Shown piece by piece: positions 18,628-28,180 of a stretch of 64,000 bases of DNA. This DNA is from Marinibacterium profundimaris (GTDB taxonomy: Bacteria; Pseudomonadota; Alphaproteobacteria; Rhodobacterales; Rhodobacteraceae): NCBI RefSeq assembly GCF_002210095.1, contig NZ_AQQR01000002.1, forward strand, positions 620,001-684,000, in the 5' to 3' direction. Made by a program: the position numbers and the translations under genes. The notes beneath the pieces were generated by a model. It was not told the origin of the DNA, searched no databases, and saw only the letters and a program-made list of their open reading frames with translations. Each line of letters opens with the position of its first letter. Position 1 is the first letter of the stretch.

Positions 18628-20775
18628 TCACTCCGCCGCGTCTTCCTTCTGTTTCTTCTCGGGCGCGATTTCCTCGCCCGTCTCCTGGTCCACGACCTTC
18701 ATCGACAGGCGCACCTTGCCGCGATCGTCGAAGCCCAGCAGCTTGACCTTCACTTCCTGGCCTTCCTTCAGCACATCCGACGGATGGTTCAGGCGGCGGT
18801 TCTCGATCTGGCTGACATGCACCAGGCCGTCGCGCTTGCCGAAGAAGTTCACGAAGGCGCCGAAATCGACGATCTTCACGACCTTGCCGGTGTAGACCTT
18901 GCCTTCTTCCGGCTCGGCCACGATCGAATAGATCATGTCGTAGGCCCGCTGGATCGCGTCACCATCGGCCGAGGCGATCTTGATCACGCCGTCGTCGTTG
19001 ATGTCGACCTTGGCGCCGGAGGTTTCCACGATCTCGCGGATCACCTTGCCGCCCGAGCCGATCACTTCACGGATCTTGTCGGTGGGGATGGTCATGGTCT
19101 CGATGCGCGGCGCATGCGCCGAGAAGCCCTTGGCTTCCGACAGCGCCTTGCTCATCTCGCCCAGGATATGCATCCGGCCGTCCTTGGCCTGTGCCAGCGC
19201 CTTTTCCATGATCTCGGGCGTGATGCCGGCCACCTTGATGTCCATCTGGAGCGAGGTGATGCCGTTTTCCGTGCCCGCGACCTTGAAGTCCATGTCGCCG
19301 AGGTGGTCTTCGTCGCCCAGGATGTCGGTCAGGATCGCGTAGGTGCCGTCGTCTTCCAAGATCAGGCCCATGGCCACGCCCGCAACCGCCGATTTCAGCG
19401 GAACGCCCGCGTCCATCATCGACAGCGAACCGCCGCAGACCGATGCCATCGACGAAGAGCCGTTGGATTCGGTGATCTCCGAGACCAGGCGGATCGTGTA
19501 GGGGAAATCGGTCGGTGCCGGCAGAACCGCCTGCAGGGCGCGCCATGCAAGCTTGCCGTGGCCGATTTCGCGGCGACCGGGGGAGCCCACGCGGCCCACT
19601 TCACCAACCGAATACGGCGGGAAGTTGTAGTGCAGCAGGAAGTTGGATTTGAAGTTGCCGTGCAGCGCGTCGATGAACTGCTCGTCGTCGCCGGTGCCCA
19701 GCGTGGTCACGACGAGGCCCTGGGTTTCACCCCGGGTGAACAGCGCCGACCCGTGGGTCCGCGGCAGCAGGCCGGTTTCGCAGACGATCGGACGCACGTC
19801 GGTGGTCGACCGGCCGTCGATCCGGGTGCCGCCCTTGACCACGTCGCCGCGCAGGATGCCGGCTTCCAGCTTCTTCATCGCCGAGCCGAGGTTGCCGTCG
19901 GCAAGCTGCTCTTCGGTGAGAGCGGCCTTGATCGTCTCGCGGGCGGCGGACACGGCGGCCACGCGCTCCTGCTTGTCGGTGATCGCGAATGCGGCGCGCA
20001 TCTGCTCTTCACCGGCGGCCTTCACGGCAGCATAGAGGTCGGAATAATCCGGCGGGGTGAAGTCGAACGGCTCTTTCGCGGCTTCTTCGGCCAGCGAAAC
20101 GATCAGGTCGATGACCGGCTGGATCTGCTCGTGCGCGAAGGTCACGGCGCCCAGCATCTCGGCCTCGGTCAGCTCGTAGGCTTCCGATTCGACCATCATC
20201 ACGGCGTCCTTGGTGCCGGCGACAACCAGGTCCAGGCGCTGCTCGGGGTTCAGCCGCAGATCCTGCATGTCGTCGACCGTCGGGTTCAGGATGTAGTCGC
20301 CATCCTCATAGCCCACGCGGCAGCCGGCGATCGGGCCCATGAACGGCGCGCCCGAGATGGTCAGCGCGGCCGAGGCGGCGATCATCGCGACGATGTCGGG
20401 GTCGTTGACCAGGTCGTGCGACAGCACGGTGCACATCACCAGCACTTCGTTCTTGAAGCCGGGGACGAACAGCGGGCGGATCGGGCGGTCGATCAGGCGC
20501 GCGGTCAGCGTTTCCTTTTCGGTCGGCCGCGCTTCGCGCTTGAAGAAGCCGCCGGGCACCTTGCCGGCCGCATAGTATTTTTCCTGGTAGTGAACGGTGA
20601 GCGGGAAGAAATCCTGCCCGGGCTTCTGTTCACGCGCATAGGTCACGTTGGCCATGACGGATGTCTCGCCCAGCGTGGCGATGACCGAACCGTCGGCCTG
20701 ACGGGCGACCTTGCCCGTTTCCAGTGTAAGCGTCTCTTCGCCCCACTGCATGGATTTCGTCGTTACATTGAACAT
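18628..20775 (-). CDS. pnp: Polyribonucleotide nucleotidyltransferase (PNPase)
   Basis: This 715-residue enzyme is the phosphorolytic 3'-5' exoribonuclease of the degradosome. The two RNase PH domains (about 10-240 and 315-540), the KH domain ([20 protein letters not shown], about 555-615) and the S1 domain ([21 protein letters not shown], about 625-695) are intact, followed by a charged tail. The ATG at 20775 is set by the [22 protein letters not shown] opening and a GAGG site. A hairpin in the leader may serve autoregulation. It has its own 3' terminator. Confidence 0.97.
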   Translation of the reverse strand: MFNVTTKSMQWGEETLTLETGKVARQADGSVIATLGETSVMANVTYAREQKPGQDFFPLTVHYQEKYYAAGKVPGGFFKREARPTEKETLTARLIDRPIRPLFVPGFKNEVLVMCTVLSHDLVNDPDIVAMIAASAALTISGAPFMGPIAGCRVGYEDGDYILNPTVDDMQDLRLNPEQRLDLVVAGTKDAVMMVESEAYELTEAEMLGAVTFAHEQIQPVIDLIVSLAEEAAKEPFDFTPPDYSDLYAAVKAAGEEQMRAAFAITDKQERVAAVSAARETIKAALTEEQLADGNLGSAMKKLEAGILRGDVVKGGTRIDGRSTTDVRPIVCETGLLPRTHGSALFTRGETQGLVVTTLGTGDDEQFIDALHGNFKSNFLLHYNFPPYSVGEVGRVGSPGRREIGHGKLAWRALQAVLPAPTDFPYTIRLVSEITESNGSSSMASVCGGSLSMMDAGVPLKSAVAGVAMGLILEDDGTYAILTDILGDEDHLGDMDFKVAGTENGITSLQMDIKVAGITPEIMEKALAQAKDGRMHILGEMSKALSEAKGFSAHAPRIETMTIPTDKIREVIGSGGKVIREIVETSGAKVDINDDGVIKIASADGDAIQRAYDMIYSIVAEPEEGKVYTGKVVKIVDFGAFVNFFGKRDGLVHVSQIENRRLNHPSDVLKEGQEVKVKLLGFDDRGKVRLSMKVVDQETGEEIAPEKKQKEDAAE

Positions 20776-20790
20776 GTGTCGTATCCTCAA

Positions 20791-20821
20791 GGGAGCACTC
20801 CCGGGCGTTCCCGGGTCTCCC
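20791..20821 (-). promoter_or_regulatory. Stem-loop in the pnp 5' leader
   Basis: On the minus strand, just ahead of the GAGG ribosome site of pnp, an inner 6-bp CCCGGG/CCCGGG stem with an AACG loop sits inside an outer GGGAG/CTCCC stem. In E. coli the pnp leader hairpin is cut by RNase III and used for autocontrol by PNPase; a similar role here is inference. Confidence 0.45.
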
Positions 20822-21063
20822 GTTTGATATGGCGGCCCCATTGCCGCCGACCCCTTCCATCCTTCTCTCACGACGCCGGGGTCGTGGCGTCACGTCTCAG
20901 ATGGCCGGGCCTTATCTCAATTTCAGTCACTTTGAAAGCCTTTGCGCGCATGGATCGGGCACGCGCCCTGCACCGCCCGCGCGTCCCGGTGCGGGGCGTG
21001 CGGCGGAATTGACCCCGCTGTGGGCGGCGCCGGCCGGGACCGGTGCGGCGCAAAGGGGCGGCG

Positions 21064-21414
21064 TCAGAACCGCAGCGCGAAACCCACGTAGGGCACGCGG
21101 CTGCCAAAGTCCTCGATGAATTCCTCGTCGCGCAGGTCGTCCACGCCCAGCTCGCGCCAACCGAATGTCAGCGCTGTGTTTTCCGAAAGGTCGAAGCCCA
21201 GCGACAGGTCGATTTGCGGCTCGGCCGCGCCGGGATGCGCGCCCTTGAACTCCGTCTGGCCCGAGGCCCAGACATCGCGGCCAAGGGACAGCGACCAGTC
21301 ATCGGCCCGCGCGGCCGTGCCAAGCCCTCCGGTCAGCGCGATGCAGACAGCCGTGACGGACCACAGAGGGGCCGCTGGGCGGCCGGTGTCCGGGGTCTTC
21401 CAGAATGTCTTCAT
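21064..21414 (-). CDS. Small exported protein, probable outer-membrane strand protein
   Basis: This 116-residue protein has a signal peptide (about 1-38, ending TAARA). The mature part of alternating polar and aromatic residues (DDWSLSLGRDVWAS, INLSLGF-like DLSLGFDLSENTALTFGWRELGV) ends in VPYVGFALRF. A terminal Phe and repeated amphipathic strands suggest a tiny beta-barrel or barrel-like fold. The ATG at 21414 follows AAGGAGG at 7 nt. It sits between rpsO and pnp, which are usually adjacent. I do not recognise a named family. Confidence 0.7.
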   Translation of the reverse strand: MKTFWKTPDTGRPAAPLWSVTAVCIALTGGLGTAARADDWSLSLGRDVWASGQTEFKGAHPGAAEPQIDLSLGFDLSENTALTFGWRELGVDDLRDEEFIEDFGSRVPYVGFALRF

Positions 21415-21677
21415 CTGCGGCCTCCTTGCCAAGCGGACATCGTCCGCTCACCGGTCAGACTTTGGCGAATCGGACTCACCATAACCTTGCGGGGGATCAA
21501 GCGCCGCGTGTTATGCGCAAAAAAACGTGATGTTGCTTCGCGACATGGCCCGAAAGACACGGCTTGTTGCCGTTGGACACGGCCAACTCGCCCGCTTTGG
21601 CGGGTCTGTGCCACCCGTCGCCGGTGGGCGGGCCGGGGCAGGGGAGAGGACACGGATCGGCCCCCCGAACAGCAGAA

Positions 21678-21697
21678 CGCCCGCCGAAAGGCGGGCG
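21678..21697 (-). terminator. Probable rpsO terminator
   Basis: A perfect 8-bp stem (CGCCCGCC) with a 4-nt loop lies about 52 nt after the rpsO stop on the minus strand and is followed by TTCT. The T-run is weak, but stem and position fit. Confidence 0.6.
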
Positions 21698-21742
21698 TAC
21701 AAAACGGACAAAAGGCCGTTCAGGCTTTGTACAAAACGGACA
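21697..21742. repeat. 14-nt direct repeat in the rpsO 3' region
   Basis: GTACAAAACGGACA occurs at 21697-21710 and again at 21729-21742, 32 nt apart start to start, between the rpsO stop codon and the terminator hairpin. The spacer holds no other obvious structure. Confidence 0.8.
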
Positions 21743-21749
21743 GAACTGC

Positions 21750-22019
21750 TTAGCGGCGCAGGCCCAGACGCTTGATCAGCGTGGCGTAGCGCTCTTCGTC
21801 CTTGGCCTTGAGATAGTCCAGCAGCTTGCGGCGCTGGGCGACCATCTTCAGCAGGCCACGGCGGCCGTGGTTGTCTTTCTTGTGGGTCTTGAAGTGCTCG
21901 GTCAGGGTAGAGATGCGCGAGCTGAGGATGGCAACCTGGACTTCCGGCGAACCAGTGTCGCCTTCCTTGGTCGCGTAGTCCTTCATCAGCTGAGCTTTGA
22001 CGTCCGGCGTGATCGACAT
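21750..22019 (-). CDS. rpsO: 30S ribosomal protein S15
   Basis: This 89-residue protein has the full S15 pattern: [69 protein letters not shown], and a basic IKRLGLRR end. It binds the central domain of 16S rRNA. The ATG at 22019 follows AAGGAGA. It has its own candidate promoter, and an extra gene separates it from pnp. Confidence 0.98.
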   Translation of the reverse strand: MSITPDVKAQLMKDYATKEGDTGSPEVQVAILSSRISTLTEHFKTHKKDNHGRRGLLKMVAQRRKLLDYLKAKDEERYATLIKRLGLRR

Positions 22020-22131
22020 CGGGGTCTCCTTTCGAAAACAAGGGGTTATGGCGCAGGCCGGGATGTCGTCCAGCACAGGCCCATGGAGGTATCCAGTCCA
22101 GAACCATCGCTGATTCCGGGCCGGATGCGGG

Positions 22132-22160
22132 CTGATACAGGGAAAGGGGCGGGCTTGCAA
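22132..22160 (-). promoter_or_regulatory. Candidate rpsO promoter
   Basis: On the minus strand TTGCAA (22160-22155) and TATCAG (22137-22132) are spaced by 17 bp, leaving a leader of about 105 nt ahead of the S15 start, long enough for autoregulatory structure. Confidence 0.4.
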
Positions 22161-22288
22161 AGGAAAACCACCGCCCCCGCGCCCCGCTCTCCGGCCCTGA
22201 CAGGCCGGCTCGCTACCGGTCGTCAGGCTGCAGCGGAAGCGGCTGCCCGCCGGGCTGACCCCGTGAAAATCGCTTGAAAAATAATTAG

Positions 22289-22819
22289 TTACCCGGTTTC
22301 CAGATGCCAGACTTCCGGCACTTGCGCATAGGCGATGTAAAGCGGATGCCGCGGATGTCCGGCGTTGGTCAGGCCCAGGTGATGGATCTCTCGCCCGCTT
22401 GCCCGCAGCAGCTCCCGCACCTCGACCCCCCGGCCCAGATGCTCGCCATGCGCGCCCCAGCCCGCGATCACCGTATCGGCCCAGCCCAGCCCGTCCTGCA
22501 GCGCCGCGTCATTGGCGGGCCCCACCGGCGCCGCGGCGGCGCGCAGGCTTTTAGGATCGGTCTCGCGCCAGGCGAAGATGTTGGTCACCCGAAATGCCCC
22601 GAACCCCAGCGCCCGCGCCCGGCGTTCACAGCGCTCGACGGTCGGATCGTTCTGCAGTTCGGTCGCCCTGGACGGGTTAAGCAGGATGTAAAGCAGCCGC
22701 CTCGCCCCCGGATCCCAGGTGCGGGTAAGGCTGTAACGATATGATTCACAAGGGGAATACACCGCCTCGGACGGCGCGTCGCCTTTCACGTGGGCGCGGG
22801 TGACCAGCCCCGCCGTCAC
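22289..22819 (-). CDS. DUF1643 domain-containing protein
   Basis: This 176-residue protein matches DUF1643 in its core: [63 protein letters not shown]. The C-terminal region AGWGAHG and [17 protein letters not shown] also fits. The family function is not established. No signal peptide is seen, so it is cytosolic. The GTG at 22819 is the best in-frame start after the truB stop; a second GTG at 22789 is possible. It sits 37 nt after truB and probably belongs to the rbfA-truB transcript. Confidence 0.8.
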   Translation of the reverse strand: MTAGLVTRAHVKGDAPSEAVYSPCESYRYSLTRTWDPGARRLLYILLNPSRATELQNDPTVERCERRARALGFGAFRVTNIFAWRETDPKSLRAAAAPVGPANDAALQDGLGWADTVIAGWGAHGEHLGRGVEVRELLRASGREIHHLGLTNAGHPRHPLYIAYAQVPEVWHLETG

Positions 22820-22856
22820 GCGCCCGCCCGGGCCGGCCCTGCCGCAGGCTCCGGGA

Positions 22857-23768
22857 TCACGCCGGCTCGCTCTGGTTGAACACGCGGCTCGGATGCAGCT
22901 GCCCGGCCTTGTAGGTGCCCACCGCCACGGCCCTGCCATCCAGGCTCGCCCAGGCCTCGTCGCCGTATTCGACGTCGGAGGCAAAGACCATCCCCGGGTT
23001 CCCGTTGCGCAGCCGCACCGCACCCTCGGGCGTGCATTTCAGCTCCGGCAGATCGGCGAGCCCTTCCTCGAGCGGGCGCAGGTAGGCGTCAAGCTCGGGC
23101 GTCCGCGCCAGCTCCTCGATGGTCTCCATGGAGATCCCGTCGCCGGCCTCGAACGGCCCGGACCAGATCCGCCGCAGGCGGGTGACATGGCCGTGGCAGC
23201 CCAGCGCATGGCCCAGGTCGCGGGCGATGGCGCGGACGTAACCCCCTTTGCCGCAAGTCATTTCCAGCACCACGTGATCCTCATCGGGGCGGTCAACCAG
23301 CAACAGCTCCTCGACCCAGAGCGGGCGGGCGGCGATTTCGACATCCTCACCGTCGCGGGCGAGTTTATAGGCGCGTTCACCGTCGATCTTCACGGCCGAG
23401 AACTTCGGCGGGACCTGCATGATTTCCCCGATGAAATCGCCCAGCCCGCCCTTGATCTCGTCATCCGTGGGGCGCGTGTCGCTGGTGGCGATGACCTCGC
23501 CCTCGGCATCGTCGGTGTTGGTGGCCTGGCCCAGGCGGACGGTGAAGGTATAGGCCTTCAGCGCATCGGTGATGTAGGGCACCGTCTTGGTCGCCTCGCC
23601 CAGCGCCACGGCCAGAACGCCGGTCGCCTCGGGGTCCAGCGTCCCGGCATGGCCGGCCTTCTTGGCGCCGAGCGCCCAGCGGACCTTGTTCACCACGGCC
23701 GTGGAGGTCGGCCCGGCGGGCTTGTCCACCACGAGCCAGCCGGAAATGTCGCGTCCCTTGCGTGCCAT
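22857..23768 (-). CDS. truB: tRNA pseudouridine(55) synthase
   Basis: This 303-residue enzyme isomerises U55 in the T-loop of tRNAs. The N-terminal [43 protein letters not shown] contains catalytic Asp45, and the [22 protein letters not shown] stretch [22 protein letters not shown] follows. A C-terminal PUA-like segment ends the protein. The ATG at 23768 has GGGG upstream. The position after rbfA is the conserved infB-rbfA-truB order, with one extra gene inserted. Confidence 0.97.
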   Translation of the reverse strand: MARKGRDISGWLVVDKPAGPTSTAVVNKVRWALGAKKAGHAGTLDPEATGVLAVALGEATKTVPYITDALKAYTFTVRLGQATNTDDAEGEVIATSDTRPTDDEIKGGLGDFIGEIMQVPPKFSAVKIDGERAYKLARDGEDVEIAARPLWVEELLLVDRPDEDHVVLEMTCGKGGYVRAIARDLGHALGCHGHVTRLRRIWSGPFEAGDGISMETIEELARTPELDAYLRPLEEGLADLPELKCTPEGAVRLRNGNPGMVFASDVEYGDEAWASLDGRAVAVGTYKAGQLHPSRVFNQSEPA

Positions 23769-23857
23769 GTCTTGCCCCGAAATGCCCGATGTCAGAAGAA
23801 AGGCCGCGCTATAGCGCCAAGCCCCGGGGGCGGTCAAGCCATGCGCCCAGGCCTGCC

Positions 23858-24598
23858 TCAGGAGCCCGAGGGGGCCACCACGCCGACGATCGGACCCATG
23901 TTGAAGCCGGGGTCGTTGCGGCCGATCCCGGGCGCGTAAAGGCGCGAGATATTGCCGTCGAAATAAAGCGCCTGCGGCAGGCCGAGCTCGTCGCGGAACA
24001 GGCGGCCGAATTCGTGGAAGGTCACCGCATTGCGCGAGATGGCAAAGACCGCGCGGCGGCCGTCCGCCGTGGTGCCGACCCCGTTGCGCACATAGCGCGA
24101 GGTGCTGTCTTCGAGGAAGCGCGGATGAAGCGCGCCGTCGATCACCAGCATCGGGCCGGATTGGGTGGCATAGCGGCAGGCGGGCGCCTCGTCGACGAAG
24201 CGCAGGGTCTCGATCACGTCGGCGCGGCCCTCGCGGATGCAGAATACACCGTTGGGCAGCAGGCCGAAATTCCCAGGCCCCGCGTTGGGGATGACCCGCA
24301 TCAGCTCCTCGCCGTTCTCGACGTAATGGCCCACCGGCGAGCGGTCGTCATGGTACATGCCGGCGTTCATCGCGAAGGTCAGGGTTTCCTCCGGACGCAG
24401 ATCCGCCTCGACCGAGCTGAACTGGCCATAAAGCGACCCGTCGGGCCGGTTCAGGAACAGCCGCAGCTCTTCCCGCGCGAGATCGACCTCGCACACGGTG
24501 TAGCGGTTGCCGTCATGAACGAGATCGCGGCAGGAGGTGGCCGCCGCCGGAACCGCCCAGAGCCCCAGCGCCATCAGCGCGGCTGCGAGGCGCTTCAA
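23858..24598 (-). CDS. Phosphodiester glycosidase family protein (NAGPA/DUF2233-like), exported
   Basis: This 246-residue protein has a short signal peptide (about 1-21, ending PAAAT). The phosphodiester glycosidase pattern includes [73 protein letters not shown] and [15 protein letters not shown]. Relatives hydrolyse N-acetylglucosamine phosphodiester or similar cell-envelope substrates; the substrate here is unknown. The start is a TTG that overlaps the rbfA stop as TTGA, an unusual coupled start. It interrupts the usual rbfA-truB adjacency. Confidence 0.85.
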   Translation of the reverse strand: MKRLAAALMALGLWAVPAAATSCRDLVHDGNRYTVCEVDLAREELRLFLNRPDGSLYGQFSSVEADLRPEETLTFAMNAGMYHDDRSPVGHYVENGEELMRVIPNAGPGNFGLLPNGVFCIREGRADVIETLRFVDEAPACRYATQSGPMLVIDGALHPRFLEDSTSRYVRNGVGTTADGRRAVFAISRNAVTFHEFGRLFRDELGLPQALYFDGNISRLYAPGIGRNDPGFNMGPIVGVVAPSGS

Positions 24599-24990
24599 CT
24601 GTCGAGATCGCGGCGCACCGCGTCCTGGTCGAACATGCGCCGGGTCTCGTCCAGCCGGTCGTAGGTCTCGTCGAGCTGGAAGCGCAGGTCGGGGGCGTAT
24701 TTCAGCCCGCATTTCTTGCCGACCATGCGGCGCAGCTCGCTCTTGTTGCGGGCGAGCAGGCCGACGACGTCCTCCTGCCCCTGTCCGCCCAGCGGCAGGA
24801 CATAGGCGGTGGCGATCTTCAGATCGGGCGAGGTGCGGACCTCGCCGACGGTGATCGAGAGGCGGTTGAGATCTGGGTCGTGGATATCGCCGCGGGCCAG
24901 CACCTCGGACAAGGTGCGGCGGATCAGCTCGCCGACGCGAAGCTGGCGCTGGGAGGGCCCGGGCCCGTCATGGAATTTGTTTTTGGCCAT
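24595..24990 (-). CDS. rbfA: 30S ribosome-binding factor A
   Basis: This 131-residue KH-fold protein matures the 5' end region of 16S rRNA and helps cold adaptation. Typical blocks are [51 protein letters not shown] and [17 protein letters not shown]. It is the first gene of this minus-strand cluster and is divergent from dapB across 88 bp. Its last codons overlap the next gene by 4 nt. Confidence 0.97.
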   Translation of the reverse strand: MAKNKFHDGPGPSQRQLRVGELIRRTLSEVLARGDIHDPDLNRLSITVGEVRTSPDLKIATAYVLPLGGQGQEDVVGLLARNKSELRRMVGKKCGLKYAPDLRFQLDETYDRLDETRRMFDQDAVRRDLDS

Positions 24991-25078
24991 GCGGCAGATT
25001 TAGGTGGTCGGGGAGGCTTTGCCAAGCGGGAGAGGAGCCGCTAGGGAAAGGGGATGCCGCGTCAGGAGGGTGAATGAC

Positions 25079-25891
25079 ATGACGGAACTGCCTGGGATCG
25101 TGATCACCGGGGCCTCGGGCCGGATGGGCCGGATGCTGGTGAAGACCGTGGCCGAAAGCGACAAGGCGCGCCTGGTGGGCGCGGTGGAGCGCGCCGGGCA
25201 CGACTGGATCGGCCAGGATATCGGCACGGCGATGGGCGGCGCGGCCCTGGGCGTGGCGGTGACGGATGACCCGCTGGAGGCGTTTTCCAAGGCCCAGGCG
25301 GTGATCGACTTTACCGCGCCGGCGGCGACGGTGGACTTCGCGGCTCTGGCGGCGCAGGCGCGGGCGGTGCACGTGATCGGGACCACCGGCATGACGGACG
25401 AACAGATCGCCCTGCTGGAGCCCGCCGCGCGGCACGCGGTGATCGTGCGGGCCGGGAACATGAGCCTCGGCGTGAACCTGCTGACGCTGCTGACCCGCAA
25501 GGTGGCGGCGGCGCTGGACGCGGATTTCGACATCGAGGTGATCGAGGCGCATCACAACCGCAAGGTCGACGCGCCCTCGGGCACGGCGCTGATGCTGGGC
25601 GAGGCGGCGGCCGAAGGGCGCGGCGTCAAGCTGGACGAGGTGTCGGACCGGGGCCGCGACGGCATGACCGGGGCGCGGCAGCGCGGCGACATCGGCTTTG
25701 CCGTGGTCCGTGGCGGCGACATCGTGGGCGAACATGACGTGGTCTTCGCCGGCGAGGGCGAACGGCTGATCCTGCGCCACGTGGCGACCGACCGGGCGAT
25801 CTTTGCCCGTGGCGCGCTGAAGGCGGCGCTTTGGGGCCAGGACAAGAGGCCGGGGCTTTACGACATGATCGACGTGCTGGGCCTGAGCTGA
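25079..25891 (+). CDS. dapB: 4-hydroxy-tetrahydrodipicolinate reductase
   Basis: This 270-residue NAD(P)H-dependent enzyme acts in the diaminopimelate route to lysine and peptidoglycan. The cofactor loop is [15 protein letters not shown], and TTGMTDEQI marks the cofactor/substrate cleft. The catalytic region is [23 protein letters not shown], with conserved His and Lys, and the protein ends in [14 protein letters not shown]. The ATG at 25079 lies 9 nt after AGGAGG. A strong inverted repeat follows the stop codon. Confidence 0.97.
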   Translation: MTELPGIVITGASGRMGRMLVKTVAESDKARLVGAVERAGHDWIGQDIGTAMGGAALGVAVTDDPLEAFSKAQAVIDFTAPAATVDFAALAAQARAVHVIGTTGMTDEQIALLEPAARHAVIVRAGNMSLGVNLLTLLTRKVAAALDADFDIEVIEAHHNRKVDAPSGTALMLGEAAAEGRGVKLDEVSDRGRDGMTGARQRGDIGFAVVRGGDIVGEHDVVFAGEGERLILRHVATDRAIFARGALKAALWGQDKRPGLYDMIDVLGLS

Positions 25892-25913
25892 ACGGCGCGG
25901 GTTCCGGAGGCGG

Positions 25914-25944
25914 GGCCGAGAAAATTCGTCGAATTTTCTGGGCC
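25914..25944. repeat. Near-perfect inverted repeat downstream of dapB
   Basis: The inner arms AGAAAATTCG and CGAATTTTCT (25919-25939) flank one central base and are perfectly complementary. After one mismatch, GGCC arms extend the symmetry on both sides. With a one-base centre it is a better protein-binding palindrome than a hairpin, though it could act as a bidirectional terminator. Confidence 0.75.
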
Positions 25945-26088
25945 GGGCGACTGCCGGTGCTGTGAAGGAAAAGCTCAGAAGGGCGGCGGGGCATTCCCGG
26001 CGCCTTTTTTCGTCCGCATAGTGATCCGGATCCCTCCGTCCGTCGTAACCACCCCTGACGCATCACCAAGCATCATGGGGAGAGAGCC

Positions 26089-26439
26089 ATGCTGACTCGA
26101 CTGGCCATCGTTCTGGGATGTCTTGCGGCAGCCCCCGCCGCCGCCGAATTCCAGAAGATCGATTCGGAAGACCGCTTCAAGCAGATCGTCACCGGCAAGA
26201 CGCTGACGCGTCCGCTGGTGCGCCTTCAGGTGTCGCCGCAGGGCGCGATTTCGGGGCGCGGCATGACCTGGGACGTGCAGGGACAATGGTCCTGGCAGAA
26301 CGGCTATTTCTGCCGCGATCTCGCCTGGGGCGGCGATGACCTGGGCTACAATTGCCAGGAAGTGACCGTGAACGGCAGCAAGATCCGCTTCACCTCGGAT
26401 CGGGGCGCCGGGCAGTTCGCGGATTTCACGCTGAACTGA
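26089..26439 (+). CDS. Small secreted protein, conserved hypothetical
   Basis: This 116-residue protein has a signal peptide (about 1-19, ending AAAEF). The compact mature domain reads TGKTLTRPLVRLQVSPQGAISGRGMTWDVQGQWSWQNGYFCRDLAWGGDDLGYNCQEV. Two cysteines (about 85 and 99) could form a disulfide, and the aromatic-rich strands suggest a lipocalin-like or beta-sandwich fold. The ATG at 26089 follows GGGGAGAG. It is a single gene downstream of dapB. I do not know a function. Confidence 0.8.
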   Translation: MLTRLAIVLGCLAAAPAAAEFQKIDSEDRFKQIVTGKTLTRPLVRLQVSPQGAISGRGMTWDVQGQWSWQNGYFCRDLAWGGDDLGYNCQEVTVNGSKIRFTSDRGAGQFADFTLN

Positions 26440-26471
26440 GATCGGCAGAACATGTCCTGGGCCGGCCGCGA

Positions 26472-26657
26472 TCAGAAGTCGATCGCGAGTCCCTTCTTCT
26501 CCCAGTCGCCATAGCGCACGGGCTCGGGTCCGTCGCGGCCGCCCAGTTCCCTGGGCAGGGGTTTCTCCTGCGCGGCGGCCTTGCGGCGCGCCTCGGCCTC
26601 GGCCAGGGCGCGTTGGGCGGCGGGCGGCAGGTCGGGTCTGTCGGTCGGGTCGCTCAT
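26472..26657 (-). CDS. DUF1674 protein, succinate dehydrogenase assembly factor 4-like
   Basis: This 61-residue protein ends in GPEPVRYGDWEKKGLAIDF, the hallmark of DUF1674. Its mitochondrial relative SDHAF4 binds flavinylated SdhA and helps succinate dehydrogenase assembly; the bacterial role is inferred from that. The N-terminal half is a charged helix. The ATG at 26657 has GAGG upstream, next to an in-frame GTG. It stands alone between two plus-strand genes. Confidence 0.88.
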   Translation of the reverse strand: MSDPTDRPDLPPAAQRALAEAEARRKAAAQEKPLPRELGGRDGPEPVRYGDWEKKGLAIDF

Positions 26658-26782
26658 CACGGGTTCCTCTCGGTCCTACCTCCTGATATACGCGCGTTCC
26701 TGATCTGGACAAGGCGGGAACGGCCCATGAACCGGCAAACGCACAGGCGGGGCACCCGCGATGACCGGCCGGTGACGGCCAC

Positions 26783-28039
26783 ATGAGCGACGCGCGGCGC
26801 GGCGCCGTGGCGCTGCTGGGCGCCGTTCTCACCGACCGGCGGATGCTGTCCGAGAGCCTCGGTATCCTGGATCGCTACGAGCCGTCCGACCGGGCCCGCG
26901 CCCAGCGGCTTGCGACAGAGACGCTGCGCGCGCTCGACCGGGCCGACCGGCTTCTGAACCGCTACCTCGACCGTCGCCCGCCGCCCTTCGTGCAGAACGT
27001 GCTGCGGCTTGGCACGGTGGAGCTGTGCACCGGCGGCGCGGCCCATGGCGTGGTGAGCGACCTTGTCTCTCTCACGCGGTCCCATCGCAAGAACGGCAGT
27101 TTCAAGGGGCTGGTCAACGCCGTGCTCCGCAAGGTCGCGTCCGAAGGGCCGGAGGCCTGGCCCACCCTGCGCGCGCCGCGCCTGCCGAAGGCGCTGCGGT
27201 CGCGGTTCGTCGCGGCCTGGGGCGCCGATGCCGTCGCGGCGATGGAACAGGTTCAGGCCGAGCGCCCGCCGCTGGACCTGACCCCGCGCGCCGACGGCGG
27301 CGCCGCGCTGGCCGAGGCGGTCGGCGGCACGCTGCTGCCCACCGGATCGGTGCGGCTGGCGGATGCCGGTCAGGTCTCGGCCCTGCCGGGGTTCGCAGAG
27401 GGCGAATGGTGGGTGCAGGATGCCGCCGCCGCCATCCCGGCGCGGCTCCTCGATGCGAAGCCCGGCGAAAAGGTTCTGGACATGTGCGCCGCGCCCGGCG
27501 GCAAGACGCTGCAATTGGCGGCCGCCGGCGCCGATGTCACCGCGCTGGATCTCTCCGAAACGCGGATGAAGACCGTGACCGAGAACCTCGCGCGCACGGG
27601 GCTGAGCGCGACGCTGGTGATCGGCGATGCCCGTGCGCACAAGGGTCTCTACGATGCGATCCTGCTGGATGCGCCCTGTTCGGCGACCGGTACGATCCGC
27701 CGCCATCCCGATCTGCCGCATATCAAGCCGGTGCGCGAGCTTGATGCCCTCGTGCCGCTTCAGGCCGAGATGCTGGACCACGCCTGGACCCTGCTGGGCG
27801 CTGGCGGGCGGCTGGTCTTCTGCACCTGTTCGCTGCTGCCCGAAGAGGGCGAGACGCAGATCCTCCGCGCGCTGGAGCGGCTGGAGGGCGCGGCGGTCGA
27901 CCGGGACGCGCTGGCGCGGCCGGGGATCGAGCCCGCGTGGCACACGCCCGAGGGCGGGCTGCGGCTGCGCCCGGATGTCCTGGCCGGGAGCGGCGGGGTG
28001 GACGGCTTCTACATGGCCTGCCTGCGCAAGGCCGGATGA
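26783..28039 (+). CDS. rsmB: RsmB/NOP family 16S rRNA (cytosine-5) methyltransferase
   Basis: This 418-residue enzyme has an N-terminal NusB-like RNA-binding domain (about 1-125) and a C-terminal SAM-dependent methyltransferase. SAM binding is at VLDMCAAPGGKTLQLA (231-246). The catalytic pair is in DAPCSATGTIRRHPD (Cys299) and FCTCSLLPEEGE (Cys349), the two-cysteine mechanism of m5C RNA methyltransferases. It should methylate C967-type positions of 16S rRNA. The ribosome site at 26783 is weak. A GAAA-loop hairpin follows the stop. Confidence 0.9.
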   Translation: MSDARRGAVALLGAVLTDRRMLSESLGILDRYEPSDRARAQRLATETLRALDRADRLLNRYLDRRPPPFVQNVLRLGTVELCTGGAAHGVVSDLVSLTRSHRKNGSFKGLVNAVLRKVASEGPEAWPTLRAPRLPKALRSRFVAAWGADAVAAMEQVQAERPPLDLTPRADGGAALAEAVGGTLLPTGSVRLADAGQVSALPGFAEGEWWVQDAAAAIPARLLDAKPGEKVLDMCAAPGGKTLQLAAAGADVTALDLSETRMKTVTENLARTGLSATLVIGDARAHKGLYDAILLDAPCSATGTIRRHPDLPHIKPVRELDALVPLQAEMLDHAWTLLGAGGRLVFCTCSLLPEEGETQILRALERLEGAAVDRDALARPGIEPAWHTPEGGLRLRPDVLAGSGGVDGFYMACLRKAG

Positions 28040-28053
28040 CGCGGAGGCAGGCA

Positions 28054-28074
28054 GGCGGTGCGAAAGCACCCGCC
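28054..28074 (+). terminator. GAAA-loop hairpin after rsmB
   Basis: An 8-bp stem with one bulged C closes a GAAA tetraloop 15 nt after the stop codon. No T-run follows, so it may be a weak terminator or a 3'-end stabiliser. Confidence 0.4.
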
Positions 28075-28180
28075 AAACAGGCTTTGCGGGCGCGCGAAGG
28101 CGCAATAAGCGGTGACTTGCCGATCTTCTGAGGGTATCGTCTTGGAAGAACGCTGACAAAAGCGTCAGAAGGCAGAGCAG

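Larger units (their letters stand above)
21415..21749. other. Intergenic region between rpsO and the small exported-protein gene
   Basis: It holds the rpsO terminator, a 14-nt direct repeat in the rpsO 3' region, and presumably the promoter of the small exported-protein gene. A short CCCGC-TTTG-GCGGG hairpin lies near 21590-21605. No gene is supported here. Confidence 0.5.

Noticed and set aside
17593-21012. A very long plus-strand open frame across the pnp region
   Set aside because: It is antisense to pnp, has a composition typical of high-GC shadow frames and shows no family pattern; pnp on the other strand is certain.
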